Below, one piece after another: positions 18,610 through 28,055 of a stretch of 64,000 nt of DNA (the stretch's first letter is position 1; each line of letters opens with the position of its first letter). The notes under the pieces were generated by a model, which saw only the letters and a list, made by a program, of their open reading frames with translations, was not told the DNA's origin and did not search any database. Position numbers and translations under genes: made by a program. This DNA is from Pseudosporangium ferrugineum (GTDB lineage: Bacteria; Actinomycetota; Actinomycetes; Mycobacteriales; Micromonosporaceae), in NCBI RefSeq assembly GCF_003002065.1, contig NZ_PVZG01000001.1:310001-374000 (forward strand). Direction: 5' to 3'.

Positions 18610-19686
18610 TCAGGAGGTGGTGCAGGTGAGGTTGCTCAGGCTCGTGGGCGCGGTGCCCGACCCGAGGAACCCGAACGTGGTGTGACCGTTGGCGGCGATC
18701 GCGCCGTTGTAGGTCTCGTTACGCACCGTCGACAACGAACCGCCCGCGGTGTATCTGCCGTTCCACACCTGGTTGACCGTCTGGCCGCCCGGGAACGTCC
18801 AGGAGACCGTCCAGCCGTTCACCGGCGTACCGGCGGCGTGCACCATGATCTCGCCCTGGAAGCCGCCGCCCCAGCCCCCGGTGGTGGAGTACATCGCGGA
18901 GCAGCCTCCGCTGCCGGACGGCGGCGGGCTGGTCGGGCCGGACGGCGGCGGGTCGCTCGGCGGCGGCTGCGTGGTGCCGTCGCCGACCCCGGTGACCTGG
19001 CCGTTGCCGCCGTCGAAGACGACGTCCGAGCAGCCGTAGAAGGTCTCCTGGCTGTCCGAGCGCGACCAGACCGAGTAGATCAGGTGCCGGCCGGTCTTGC
19101 CGGACGGCAGGTTCGCCGTCCAGGAGTAGCGGCCGTCCTCGGTGCCCGGGCCGCCCACCGAGGTGGGGTTGACGACCTGGGAGAACGGCGTGGACTCGAG
19201 GTCGCTCCAGGTCAGCGCCCGGGTCGGGCTCCAGCTGTCCTTGGTGACGTAGAGCGAGAACGTGCCCGGGTGCTTGGCCCAGTTGTTGTAGTCGAAGCGC
19301 ATGCTCGCGCCGGACGTCAGGTGGGTCAGCGGCCAGTCGCTGCGGGGCAGGTTGAAGCCCGTGAAGTCGTACGGGCCCCCGGTGCCGCCGCTGCACAGCT
19401 GCCCGTCCGGGATGAAGCCGGACGTCCGGCCCCCGCCGTCGGAACGCAGCACGGCGAACCAGTTGTACAGCGACGTCGTGCCGCTCTGGGCCACGGCGGC
19501 GGCACACGCCGGGTTCTTCGGCTGGATCGCGCCGTTCGCCGTCAGCCCGTCCTTCCAGCACAGGTACGTGCGGCTGCCGGGCGCCATCATCGCGCCGTGC
19601 GCCTCGGCCGGCCGGGCCTGCAGGACCGCCACGCCGACCCCGGTGAGCAGCAGGACGGCGGCGGCCATCCATTTCGCCTTTCGCAT
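18610..19686 (-). CDS. Secreted AA10 lytic polysaccharide monooxygenase with CBM2
   Basis: A 358-aa copper oxidase of crystalline cellulose or chitin. A signal peptide ends at AEA, giving mature His1 (residue 30, HGAMMAPGSRTY), the first half of the copper histidine brace; a His in NNWAKHPGTFSLY is the likely second ligand. The AA10 domain (about 30-220) is followed by a Pro/Ser linker and a CBM2 (about 255-358, GCSAMYSTTGGWGGGFQGEI ... LSNLTC). The CBM2 partner and GH48 neighbour favour cellulose over chitin. ATG 19686 is used because GGAAGGAG is correctly spaced; a TTG two codons earlier is less likely. Second gene of the operon, 16 bp after GH48, under the CebR-type operator. Confidence 0.95.
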   Translation of the reverse strand: MRKAKWMAAAVLLLTGVGVAVLQARPAEAHGAMMAPGSRTYLCWKDGLTANGAIQPKNPACAAAVAQSGTTSLYNWFAVLRSDGGGRTSGFIPDGQLCSGGTGGPYDFTGFNLPRSDWPLTHLTSGASMRFDYNNWAKHPGTFSLYVTKDSWSPTRALTWSDLESTPFSQVVNPTSVGGPGTEDGRYSWTANLPSGKTGRHLIYSVWSRSDSQETFYGCSDVVFDGGNGQVTGVGDGTTQPPPSDPPPSGPTSPPPSGSGGCSAMYSTTGGWGGGFQGEIMVHAAGTPVNGWTVSWTFPGGQTVNQVWNGRYTAGGSLSTVRNETYNGAIAANGHTTFGFLGSGTAPTSLSNLTCTTS

Positions 19687-19702
19687 CGTCAACTCCTTCC
19701 TT

Positions 19703-22615
19703 CTAGCCGTTGGGGAAGAGCCGGGCGTAGTCCGCGTAGCCGGTGGCGACGTCGACCTGGGCCCAGAAGCGGTGGTAGTTGAAGGTGGGTGCCGGGCCGC
19801 CGTCGAGGTATGACTGCACCTTCGGCCAGTCCGGGTCCTTCTTGTAGAAGGAGCGGATGTCCACGAACGACACGCCCGGCTTGATGGCGTCGCCGTTCGG
19901 CATCTTGCCGCTCCAGCCCGGCGGGATGTAGATGCCCTGGCCGGTGGCCGGGTCGTAGACGTCGTCCATGCGGTGGTAGTCGGCGCGGGTCTCGGTCACC
20001 GACACGCCCTTGCTGTCCTTGTACGCCCAGACCGCGTCGAGCAGCCCCTTGGCGGCGGTCTTCGCCCGCGCGTTGCCGGACTTGGCCGCGTAGTACGTGA
20101 GCAGCTTGGCGAACGAGCCGGCCACCCCGAGGTCCTGGCCCTTGCTGGTGACCTCGACGTGCAGGCCGGTGTTGGCCGCCGGGCTCGACGGGTTCCACGT
20201 GTTCGGCTTGCCGGTCCACGCCAGGTCCGACGGGATGGCGAAGGTGTCCGCGCCGATCGTGGTGTTGTCCAGCGCCCACGGCACCCACTTGTCCAGCACC
20301 GACTTGGCCTTGGCGTCGCCGGTCAGGTAGTAGTACTCGGCGAGCCGCTCCAGCGACCAGGTCTGCATGCCGAACCAGCGGTTCGACGGCGGGTCCTCGT
20401 AGACGGGCGCCTCGACGTACGAGAGGCCGTAGAACGTCGGCGTGCCGGACGGCGGGGCCTGGTACGAGCCCTGCCAGCTGTTCGTCGCGCCGCCGGCGAT
20501 ACCGCCCTCGGCCGACTGCAGCCACTGGTAGAACTCCAGCTGCCGGTTGAGGCTGGCCTGCCAGTCCGCCTTGGCGGTCGGCGACTTCGGCGTGAGCGCG
20601 CTGACGTTCGCGAGCACGTACGCGGCCATCGGGTTCTGGTAGCCGAAGTGGCTGGTGCTGGAGCCGATCCGCCAGGCCCAGCCGGCCTGGGTGTCGGTCG
20701 CCCCGCCCCACGCGTAGTACCAGGACATCAGGTTGTTCGAGCTGCTCTTGCCGCTGCCCGCGGGGCACGAGGTGGAGGTGCAGCCCGGGTTCTTGAAGTA
20801 CTTGTCGTAGAAGGAGTAGCGCAGGTAGTCACCCATCTTCGCGGCGTTGGCGACGGCCGCGGAGATCTGCGACGCCTTGCCCTGCGCGGTCGCCCAGGTG
20901 AGCGCCCAGTACGCCGCCTGCACCGCGCGCGAGTCCGCGTCCGGGGCGTTGGTGTACTTCCACTGCTTGGCGTACGACGTGTCCTTGGTGAACAGGTCGA
21001 GGTAGCCGTTGGGGCCGCCGTGCTTGAAGGTGTCGCAGGACGGCTGCGGCACGGTCTCGAACGTCGACTCCTGCGGGCCGCGCTGGAAGGTGTTGATGTA
21101 GACGACCCGGGTGGTGCCGTCGCCGCAGCGGCCGAAGCCGTACGTGTTGTCGACGTCCAGCAGCCAGTGCATGCCGTAGACGTCCGACGTGCCGTACGCG
21201 GTCTTCAGCTCGTTGGCCAGCGGGTCCTGCCCCACCGACACGCCGGACTCCAGCTGCGACGGGTACTGCGACGGCAGCGGGTGCTCGGCGGCGTACGTGG
21301 CCGGCTTCGACGGGTCGTACTTGTCGTTGGTGGGCTGGTCGGCGTGCGACGGGATGATGTACTTCTCCATCGTCTGCCACGCGGTGTTGAACGGCGCCCA
21401 CTCCCCCGTCACCTGGCCGTGCTCGGCCTCCAGCCACAGCCAGTAGCTGAACGCCTCGGAGGTCGTCTCGTGGCCGTGGTCGGGCGCCTCGTCGATCAGC
21501 GTCTCGATCGAGTGGTACGGCACGCCCTCGGTACTGAAGTAGCCGTTCGCCGGGTTCTTGATGTCGCTGTAGAGCTGGGCGAACCGGGCGTCGGCGCTGC
21601 CCTCGGCGGCCACCAGCGCGGTGACGGTCGCGCCGGTGAGGCCGGACGCGCTCGCGGTGAAGGTGGCCGAGGTGTTCGTCGCCGCGTCCGCGGCGGCCGA
21701 CACGGTCACCGTCTGGCCGGTGCCCCAGTTCGACGGGGTGAACGTCAGCGTGGTGGGCGCGGCGGAGACGGTGGTGGCACCCGCGGTCCGCGCGATCGTC
21801 ACGGTGGTGTTCGCGGCCGGCGCCTTCGACAGCGACACCTTGAAGGTGGCACTCTCGCCCGGCGCCACGGTCACCGACGTGGCGTCGGCGACGATCGCCG
21901 GGTTCGCCGAGGCGTCCACGAACACGGGTACGTCCGCGGTCGGGCTCTTCACTCCGGCCGAGTCGTACGCGACGGCCTGCACCCGGTACGCGGCGGTCTG
22001 CGCGGGCACGCCGGTCCACGTGTAGGCGTACGGCGCCGAGGTGTCGGTCCCCAGCAGCAGACCGTCGTGGTAGAACTCGACCTTGCTGACCGTCCGCCCG
22101 CTCGCCGCCGTGGCGGTGGCCGCGATCGGGATCGACGCGGGCGCGGTGAACCGGGCGTTCGCCGCCGGGCTGCTGATCTCCACGGCCGGGGCCGCGGCGG
22201 TCTCGTTGCAGCGCGTGCCGTTGAGCGTGAACGCCGTCGGCACCGGGTTCGCCGAGGTGAACGTGCCGTTGAAGCCGGTGCTGACGCTCGCGCCGGTGCC
22301 GAGGTTGCCGTTCCAGGCGGCGTTGTTCACGGTGACGTGCGCGCCGCTCTGCGCGTACGTGGCGCTCCAGCCCTGGGTGACGCGCTGGCCGGCGTCGGGG
22401 AAGTCGAATTCGAGGCGCCAGCCGGTGACCGGGTCGCCGGTGTTGGTGATCGCGATATCGCCGGTGAAGCCGCCGCTCCACTGGCTCGCCACCCGGTAGA
22501 CGACCGTGCAGGCGGCGGCTGCCTGCGCGGGCGGTGGTGCCGCGGTGATGACGAGGCCGGTGCCGAGGAGCGAGGCACCGAAGGCCGCGAGGGCCCTTCT
22601 TGCCTTCCGTCTCAT
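19703..22615 (-). CDS. Secreted GH48 processive cellulase with N-terminal CBM2
   Basis: A 970-aa exoglucanase (reducing-end cellobiohydrolase type). After the signal peptide (MRRKARRALAAFGASLLGTG...) come a CBM2 (about 33-140, CTVVYRVASQWSGGFTGDI), an Ig-like domain (about 148-245), a second beta domain (about 250-335) and the GH48 (alpha/alpha)6 catalytic domain to the end. GH48 marks include RFAQLYSDIKNPANGYFS, IDEAPDHGHETTSEAFSYWL with the catalytic acid Glu region, and VYGMHWLLDVDNTYGFG. The ATG at 22615 fits AAGGGA and the signal peptide; upstream in-frame residues are a spurious extension. First gene of the operon, preceded by a perfect CebR-type operator. Confidence 0.96.
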   Translation of the reverse strand: MRRKARRALAAFGASLLGTGLVITAAPPPAQAAAACTVVYRVASQWSGGFTGDIAITNTGDPVTGWRLEFDFPDAGQRVTQGWSATYAQSGAHVTVNNAAWNGNLGTGASVSTGFNGTFTSANPVPTAFTLNGTRCNETAAAPAVEISSPAANARFTAPASIPIAATATAASGRTVSKVEFYHDGLLLGTDTSAPYAYTWTGVPAQTAAYRVQAVAYDSAGVKSPTADVPVFVDASANPAIVADATSVTVAPGESATFKVSLSKAPAANTTVTIARTAGATTVSAAPTTLTFTPSNWGTGQTVTVSAAADAATNTSATFTASASGLTGATVTALVAAEGSADARFAQLYSDIKNPANGYFSTEGVPYHSIETLIDEAPDHGHETTSEAFSYWLWLEAEHGQVTGEWAPFNTAWQTMEKYIIPSHADQPTNDKYDPSKPATYAAEHPLPSQYPSQLESGVSVGQDPLANELKTAYGTSDVYGMHWLLDVDNTYGFGRCGDGTTRVVYINTFQRGPQESTFETVPQPSCDTFKHGGPNGYLDLFTKDTSYAKQWKYTNAPDADSRAVQAAYWALTWATAQGKASQISAAVANAAKMGDYLRYSFYDKYFKNPGCTSTSCPAGSGKSSSNNLMSWYYAWGGATDTQAGWAWRIGSSTSHFGYQNPMAAYVLANVSALTPKSPTAKADWQASLNRQLEFYQWLQSAEGGIAGGATNSWQGSYQAPPSGTPTFYGLSYVEAPVYEDPPSNRWFGMQTWSLERLAEYYYLTGDAKAKSVLDKWVPWALDNTTIGADTFAIPSDLAWTGKPNTWNPSSPAANTGLHVEVTSKGQDLGVAGSFAKLLTYYAAKSGNARAKTAAKGLLDAVWAYKDSKGVSVTETRADYHRMDDVYDPATGQGIYIPPGWSGKMPNGDAIKPGVSFVDIRSFYKKDPDWPKVQSYLDGGPAPTFNYHRFWAQVDVATGYADYARLFPNG

Positions 22616-22700
22616 GGGGTTCCCTTCTGCGAGGACGGGGGGAGGGGACGGGGGCCGGACGTCGCGGCGCCGGGGCAGCGCCATCGACGGACGTCTCTGA

Positions 22701-22714
22701 TGGGAGCGCTCCCA
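22701..22714. promoter_or_regulatory. CebR-type operator upstream of the GH48 gene
   Basis: TGGGAGCGCTCCCA is a perfect 14-bp palindrome identical to the established CebR (cellobiose/cellotriose-responsive repressor) site of Streptomyces. It lies 86 bp before the GH48 start. No CebR gene is in the window; the two LacI proteins here have their own, different sites. Confidence 0.85.
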
Positions 22715-22821
22715 TGAATGTGGGCGTTGTTCATCCGGAAGTCAAGAGCCGGCAACAAGCGCATCGGCGGACGCCGATGCCGGCTCCGCTGAACCGAGTA
22801 GGCGACAACCCGCCCGCAGGG

Positions 22822-23586
22822 TCAGAAGCCGCCCGCGACCTGCGCTTGCGTGCGACCGTCGGCGGCGGTCGCCGCATAGGTGTCGGCGGCCGGGGAGCGC
22901 CCGCCGGTCGCGTGCGAATACTGGACCGCGAAGACGTAGGTCCCGGCCGGCAGGGTGACGCCCTCGCGCAGGACGAACCGGTAGACGATCCGGTCCGCCC
23001 GCTCCGACACGTCGCTGGTGAGCAGGGTGGCCGGCACGGTGCTCCACCGGCCCGCACCGGCCGCCCCGGCGGTACGCGCCACCACCACGGTCACCCGCAG
23101 CGAGCTGACGGTCCGGCCGGTGCGCAGCGTGACGTTGCCCTGTGACCAGCCACGGTGCGAGCCGGGGTCGACGGCCCCCTGTGAACTCAGGAACGAATCC
23201 GTCGTGCCGGGCGGCCGGCGGGTGGCGCCGCTCGACGCGGACCCGCGGGGCTCCCGGCCGCCGGGCGGCGTGACCGAGGGGGAAACGGGCGGCGCGGCCG
23301 AGGGGGAAACGGGCGGCGCGGCCGAGGGCGGGCCGGGTGGCGGGCCGGGCGCCGGGCCCGAAACCGGGGCGTGATCAGGGCCGCCGCCCGCCAGGCGCAC
23401 GCCGGCGATGCTGAGCGCCAGCACGACCGCGACCGCACCGGCCGCCGCGAGGGGGCGCAGCCGGAGCAGGGCCGGGCGGGCGGGGCGGGCCCGTCCTCGC
23501 GCCACCCGGGCCAGCATCACGGCGCGGTCCGGCAGGTGCCGCGCCGCCTCCTCGCGCAACGCCAGGCGGAGCATCCGCTCACCCAC
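22822..23586 (-). CDS. Single-pass membrane protein with external beta-rich domain, unknown function
   Basis: A 254-aa protein. The short basic cytoplasmic part (about 1-45, GERMLRLALREEAARHLPDR) resembles the lead of actinomycete anchored proteins. One span follows (AAAGAVAVVLALSIAGVRLA), then a Pro/Ser linker with PPVSPSAAPPVSPS repeats and an external domain of about 120 aa (RTVSSLRVTVVVARTAGAA, VYRFVLREGVTLPAGTYVFA, FAVQYSHATGG), apparently a beta sandwich that may bind carbohydrate. A GTG at 23638 with GGGAGGAC upstream could encode a 19-residue peptide ending at the start of this gene. The 206-bp gap after it holds the CebR-type operator. Confidence 0.65.
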   Translation of the reverse strand: MGERMLRLALREEAARHLPDRAVMLARVARGRARPARPALLRLRPLAAAGAVAVVLALSIAGVRLAGGGPDHAPVSGPAPGPPPGPPSAAPPVSPSAAPPVSPSVTPPGGREPRGSASSGATRRPPGTTDSFLSSQGAVDPGSHRGWSQGNVTLRTGRTVSSLRVTVVVARTAGAAGAGRWSTVPATLLTSDVSERADRIVYRFVLREGVTLPAGTYVFAVQYSHATGGRSPAADTYAATAADGRTQAQVAGGF

Positions 23587-23661
23587 GGTGGCCTCGCACG
23601 GTCACGCGCCGCACGCGCCGGGTGCCGGGGTCGCTCACGCCGTCCTCCCGTGGCGGTGGTG

Positions 23662-23703
23662 CCGGCTGCCCCGGCGGAGGGGGGTGGGGGCCGGGGCAGC
23701 CGG
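23662..23703 (-). terminator. Terminator after the beta-galactosidase gene
   Basis: CCGGCTGCCCCGGC and its perfect complement (14 bp, loop 14) lie in the 255-bp gap 139 bp after the GH42 stop. The gap holds no gene beyond the possible 19-residue peptide. Confidence 0.75.
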
Positions 23704-23841
23704 GGTCCCGGGCCGGTCGCGGCCGGGCGTACGTTCCGTCGCGCGCGAGGAGACCGGTGAGGTCCGGGAACGGCCTCCCCGCGGGCGAACAACCCCCTAG
23801 TGCTCGTCCGGCCCGGAAAGGTTGCCCGGGTCCGCGATCTT

Positions 23842-25839
23842 TTATTCCGGGGCGCGCAGGACGGTCACGCCCCGGGGTCCGAGCCGGTCGAGGGGGCCGT
23901 GCAGCGGCTCGCCCGGCAGACCGGCCAGGCCGACCGGCTCGTCCGTGCGGTTGATCAGGAACCGGAATTCCCCGCGTACGGCCAGCTCGACGCGGCCGCG
24001 CAACTCCGGCGGCAGTTCGCTCTCCACCCCCGAGCGGCCGAGCAGCTCGCCGAGCAGCGGCGCCAGGCCGTCCGGGCCGAGGCGGGTCGACACGTACGCG
24101 GCCGAGCCACCCGCGTGCTCCCGGCGGGTGATCGCGGGCCGGCCGTCGCCGTAGCGCGCGAGCACCTCCACGCCCTCCCCGGTCACCTCGATCCGGTCGG
24201 TCCAGAGGGTGCCCGCCGTACCGTTGTCGAGCGTTGCCCGGTCGCCGTCCGGCAGCGGGGCGAACTCCTCGATGCGGATGCCGAGCAGCTCCCGCAGCGC
24301 CCCGGGGTAACCGCCGAGCCACACATGGTCGTGCTCGTCGACGATGCCCGAGAAGTACGTGGTCACCAGGTGGCCGCCGCCGGCCACGTACGCCTCCAGC
24401 CGCTGCCGCAGGCCCGCCGGGACGACGTGCAGCACCGGCGCCACGACCAGGTCGTAGTCCGCGAAGTCGGCACCGACCGGCAGGACGTCCGCGCGCACGC
24501 CCAGGTCCAGCAGCGCCGAGTACCAGTCCAGGGCCTCCTCGCGGTAGCGCAGCCGGTCGGTCGGGTGCGAGTCCTGTTCCACGGCCCACCACGAGGTCCA
24601 GTCGAAGAGCACGGCGACCCGGGCCCGCGTACGGTCACGGCCCGCGACCGCCGCCAGCCGCCGCAGCGTCTCCCCCAGCGCGGTCACGTCGCGGAAGACC
24701 GTGCTGTCCTCCCCCGCGTGCGGCACCATCGCCGAGTGGTACTTCTCGGCGCCCGCCCGCGACTGCCGCCACTGGAAGAAGCACACCGCGTCGGCGCCGT
24801 GCGCGACGTGCGTGAGCGAGTGGCGTTCCAGGTCGCCGGGCCGCTTCGGCACGTTGATCGGCTGCCAGTTGACCGCGCTCGTCGAGTGCTCCATGAGGAA
24901 CCACGGGCGCCCGCCCGCCAGGTTGCCGGTGAGGTTGGCCGAGAAGGACAGCTCGTCGAGCGGGCGCGCGGTCCGCTGCACGTAGTGGTCGTTGGCGACG
25001 AAGTCGACCTCCGCGGCCCAGTCGGCGTAGTCCATCGCCTTCGTGCCGCCCATGACCATGAAGTTCGTGGTCACCGGCACGTCCGGGGTGAGCTCGCGCA
25101 GGACGTCCCGCTCGGCCCGCAGATGGTCCTTGAGCGCGTCGGACGAGAACCGTTTGAAGTCGAGCTGCTGGGTCGGGTTCGGGTGGGTCGCCGCCATCCG
25201 CGGCGGCAGGACCTGCGACCAGCCGGAGTAGTGCTGCGACCAGAAGGCCGTCCCCCATGCCGCGTTGAGGGCGGCCAGGTCGCCGTACCGGCGTTGCAGC
25301 CAGGCGCGGAAGGCCGCGGCCGCGTCGGCGGAGTAGTCGTACGCGTTGTGGCAGCCCAGCTCGTTGGAGACGTGCCAGGCGGCGAGCGCCGGGTGGGTGG
25401 CGTACCGGCCCGCCATCCGCCGGACCAGGCGCAGCGCGTGCTCGCGGAACACCGGCGACGTCGGCCGCCAGTGCTGCCGGCCGCCGGGCCAGACCGTGCG
25501 GCCGTGCCGGTCGACCGGCAGGATCTCCGGGTGCCGCGCGGTGAGCCACGGCGGCGGGGAGGCCGTCGCCGTGGCCAGGTCGACCGCGATGCCCCCGGCG
25601 TGCAGCAGGTCCATGACCTCGTCGAGCCAGCCGAAGTCGTACGCGCCCTCCTCGGGCTCGAGCAGCGCCCACGAGAAGATGGCCAGCGACACGACGGTGA
25701 CGCCGGCCGCGCGCATCGCCCGGACGTCCTCGTCCCACACCTCGCGCGGCCACTGCTCGGGGTTGTAGTCGGCGCCGTACTCGAGCCGTGGTGGCTGTCC
25801 CGGCCGGGTGGGCCGGAGCCAGCGTGGTGGTGTCGTCAC
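23842..25839 (-). CDS. GH42 beta-galactosidase
   Basis: A 665-aa cytoplasmic enzyme hydrolysing beta-galactosides, with no signal peptide. It opens with RLEYGADYNPEQWPREVWDED, the standard GH42 start. The acid/base Glu160 is in HVSNELGCHN and the nucleophile Glu317 in WFLMEHSTSAVNWQP; the C-terminal trimerisation and beta domains follow (GGGHLVTTYFSGIVDEHDHV). The GTG at 25839 overlaps the TGA of the binding-protein gene (GTGA), so it is coupled to the importer. The operon thus imports a galactoside (for example galactan fragments) and cleaves it inside the cell, probably controlled by the LacI at 29058. Confidence 0.95.
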   Translation of the reverse strand: MTTPPRWLRPTRPGQPPRLEYGADYNPEQWPREVWDEDVRAMRAAGVTVVSLAIFSWALLEPEEGAYDFGWLDEVMDLLHAGGIAVDLATATASPPPWLTARHPEILPVDRHGRTVWPGGRQHWRPTSPVFREHALRLVRRMAGRYATHPALAAWHVSNELGCHNAYDYSADAAAAFRAWLQRRYGDLAALNAAWGTAFWSQHYSGWSQVLPPRMAATHPNPTQQLDFKRFSSDALKDHLRAERDVLRELTPDVPVTTNFMVMGGTKAMDYADWAAEVDFVANDHYVQRTARPLDELSFSANLTGNLAGGRPWFLMEHSTSAVNWQPINVPKRPGDLERHSLTHVAHGADAVCFFQWRQSRAGAEKYHSAMVPHAGEDSTVFRDVTALGETLRRLAAVAGRDRTRARVAVLFDWTSWWAVEQDSHPTDRLRYREEALDWYSALLDLGVRADVLPVGADFADYDLVVAPVLHVVPAGLRQRLEAYVAGGGHLVTTYFSGIVDEHDHVWLGGYPGALRELLGIRIEEFAPLPDGDRATLDNGTAGTLWTDRIEVTGEGVEVLARYGDGRPAITRREHAGGSAAYVSTRLGPDGLAPLLGELLGRSGVESELPPELRGRVELAVRGEFRFLINRTDEPVGLAGLPGEPLHGPLDRLGPRGVTVLRAPE

Positions 25840-27176
25840 TTGACCGTGAACCCCTGCTCCTTGCCGTACTTCGCGGACCGGTCCTGCCACGCCTTCAGCC
25901 CGTCGGCGAGCGGGGTGGCGGACACGTACGCCTGACCGACCGTGTCCTTGAAGATGCTGTTGGCGTACACCTGGAAGGGCAGGTACGACCAGCCGCCGGC
26001 CACGTTGCGGGCGGACTCGGCGAAGATCCGGTTGGCCTGCTGCCCGCCGAAGTAGGCGAACTTGCTGTCCAGGAACGCCGGCGAGGTGAGCTGCGCGGTG
26101 GTGGCCGGGAAGGCGCCGTTGTCCACCCGGGTCTGCACCCCGTCGCCGTCGGTCGCGTAGCGCAGGAACGCGTACGCGAGCGCCTTGTTGCCGCTCTTCT
26201 CCATGATGGCCAGCGAGCTGCCGCCGTTCTCGGCCGACGCCTTGGCGCCCGCCTGCCACTGCGGCAGCGGGGCCACGCGCCACCTGCCGGAGGCCGCCGG
26301 GACGCCCGAGGTGAAGTTCGCCGGCATCCACGCGCCGGTGGCCAGGGTGGCGATCGTCCCGTTGCCCAGGCCCTGGTACCACTGGTCGCTCCAGGACACG
26401 ATCGGCGCGAGCAGCTTCTCGCTGATGAGCTGCTGCCACACCGCGGCGAACTGCTGCGTACCGCTGTCGGCGAAGGTGATCGTCACGGTGGTGCCGTCGA
26501 CCTGATAGGGCTTGCCCCCGGCCTGCCAGATCAGGCTGGTGACGAACCCGGCGTCGCCGGTGTCGTTGGCGATGTACGCCTTCGGGTCGGCCTTGTGCAG
26601 CCGGCGGGCGGCGTCGAGGTATTCGGCCCAGGTGGTGGGCACCTTCAGGCCGTGCTTGTCGAAGACCTGCTTGTTGTAGAACAGCGCCATCGGCCCGGAG
26701 TCCATCGGGAGCCCGTAGACGCCCTTGCCGCTGTGCACCGACGCCCACGGGCCGGGGGTGAACGTGCTCTCCAGCGCGCCGGCGCCGTACGGGCCGAGCT
26801 CCGCGATGGACTTGCCGAGGGCGAACTGCGGCAGCGCGTAGTACTCGATCTGGGCGACGTCCGGCCCGCCCGAACCGGCCGCGACGGCGTTCTGCACCGC
26901 GGTGTACTGGTCGTTGCCGGTGCCCGCGTTGACCAGGTCGACCTTGACGGCGGGGTACGCCTGCTGGAACTTCGCCACGACCTGCTTGAGGGTGGGCTCC
27001 CAGGCCCAGACGGTCAGGTTGCCGCCCTTCTGGAGCGCGGCCCGCACGTCGGCCTCCGACACCGGGGCGCCGGAGGAGGGGGCGGAGTCGTCGTCGCTGC
27101 CGCCGCAGCCGGCGAGGACGAGGGCGGTGGCGAGGGCTGCCGCACCGAGCAGGCGACGCCGGGGATACGTACGCAT
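25836..27176 (-). CDS. CUT1 sugar ABC transporter substrate-binding lipoprotein
   Basis: A 446-aa extracytoplasmic lipoprotein of the SBP_bac_1 family. The twin-basic signal (MRTYPRRRLLGAAALATALV) ends in lipobox VLAGC with Cys24, followed by an acidic Ser-rich linker. The body starts LTVWAWEPTLKQVVAKFQQ and includes YGLPMDSGPMALFYNKQVFD and the GGSSLAIMEKSGNKALAYAF block typical of oligosaccharide binders. The ATG at 27176 fits AGAAGGGA and the signal. Third gene of the operon. Galactosides are the likely cargo because the next gene is GH42. Confidence 0.92.
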   Translation of the reverse strand: MRTYPRRRLLGAAALATALVLAGCGGSDDDSAPSSGAPVSEADVRAALQKGGNLTVWAWEPTLKQVVAKFQQAYPAVKVDLVNAGTGNDQYTAVQNAVAAGSGGPDVAQIEYYALPQFALGKSIAELGPYGAGALESTFTPGPWASVHSGKGVYGLPMDSGPMALFYNKQVFDKHGLKVPTTWAEYLDAARRLHKADPKAYIANDTGDAGFVTSLIWQAGGKPYQVDGTTVTITFADSGTQQFAAVWQQLISEKLLAPIVSWSDQWYQGLGNGTIATLATGAWMPANFTSGVPAASGRWRVAPLPQWQAGAKASAENGGSSLAIMEKSGNKALAYAFLRYATDGDGVQTRVDNGAFPATTAQLTSPAFLDSKFAYFGGQQANRIFAESARNVAGGWSYLPFQVYANSIFKDTVGQAYVSATPLADGLKAWQDRSAKYGKEQGFTVK

Positions 27177-27190
27177 GGCTGGGGTCCCTT

Positions 27191-28051
27191 CTATTGCTTG
27201 ACGCTGCCGGCGGCGAGGCCGGACTGCCAGTAGCGCTGCAGCAGCAGGAAGGCGGCCAGCAGCGGGAGGACGGTGAGCAGCGATCCGGTGATGACGAGGT
27301 GGAAGACCGGCTGGCCGCCGGCCGTGGCGGCCTGCGCGTTCCAGGCGCTGAGGCCGAGCGTCAGGGGGTACCAGTCCGGGTCGCGCAGCATGATCAGGGG
27401 CAGGAAGTAGTTGTTCCAGGTGGCGACCATGCTGAACAGCAGGACGGTGACGATGCCGGGGGCGAGCATCGGCACGGCGATGCGGTAGAAGGTCCGCAGC
27501 TCGCTCGCCCCGTCCATCCGGGCCGCCTCGATGATCTCCGCGGGCACCGCCTCCCGGGTGAACGTCCACATGAGGTAGAGGCCGAAGGGCGAGATCAGCG
27601 AGGGGACGATGACCGCCCACGGGGTGTCGGTCAGGCCCAGGCGGCTGAACATGAGGAACGTCGGCACGGCCAGCGCGGTGCCCGGCACGGCGACCGCGCC
27701 GATGACGGTGGCGAAGACGCCGCGCCGGCCCGGGAAGTCGTACGTGGCGAGGCCGTACCCGGCGAGCACCGCCAGCAGGGTCGCGCCGCCGGCGCCGGCG
27801 ACCACGTAGAGCAGCGTGTTGCCGAGCCACCGCAGGAAGATGCCGTCGTCGTACGTGAGGGTCTGCCGGATGTTGTCGCCGAGCGCGAACCGGCCGTCGT
27901 CGAACCACAGGCCGAACGAGCTGAACAGCCCCTCCTGGGTTTTGGTCGCGTTCAGCACCAGCCAGACCAGCGGGACGAGGCTGTAGATCAGCACGATGCC
28001 GGTCAGGGCGGTGAGCAGCGCGCTGCGGCGGCGCCGGATCCCCTTCGCCAT
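27191..28051 (-). CDS. CUT1 sugar ABC transporter permease (MalG type)
   Basis: A 286-aa membrane protein with six hydrophobic spans and the MalG-type EAA loop EAARMDGASELRTFYRIAVPMLAPG. It ends LLQRYWQSGLAAGSVKQ, the classic C-terminus of this family. It pairs with the MalF-type permease encoded 4 bp upstream. No ATPase gene is present in this operon, so the importer probably uses a shared MsiK-like ATPase encoded elsewhere, as is usual for actinobacterial CUT1 systems. Confidence 0.93.
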   Translation of the reverse strand: MAKGIRRRRSALLTALTGIVLIYSLVPLVWLVLNATKTQEGLFSSFGLWFDDGRFALGDNIRQTLTYDDGIFLRWLGNTLLYVVAGAGGATLLAVLAGYGLATYDFPGRRGVFATVIGAVAVPGTALAVPTFLMFSRLGLTDTPWAVIVPSLISPFGLYLMWTFTREAVPAEIIEAARMDGASELRTFYRIAVPMLAPGIVTVLLFSMVATWNNYFLPLIMLRDPDWYPLTLGLSAWNAQAATAGGQPVFHLVITGSLLTVLPLLAAFLLLQRYWQSGLAAGSVKQ

Positions 28052-28055
28052 GGGC

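Noticed and set aside
19973..22717. 914-codon plus-strand frame opposite GH48
   Set aside because: Shadow of the GH48 gene; no signal or domain.
23579..24592. 337-codon minus frame overlapping the GH42 end
   Set aside because: Out-of-frame shadow of GH42; only its last 19 codons could be a small peptide.
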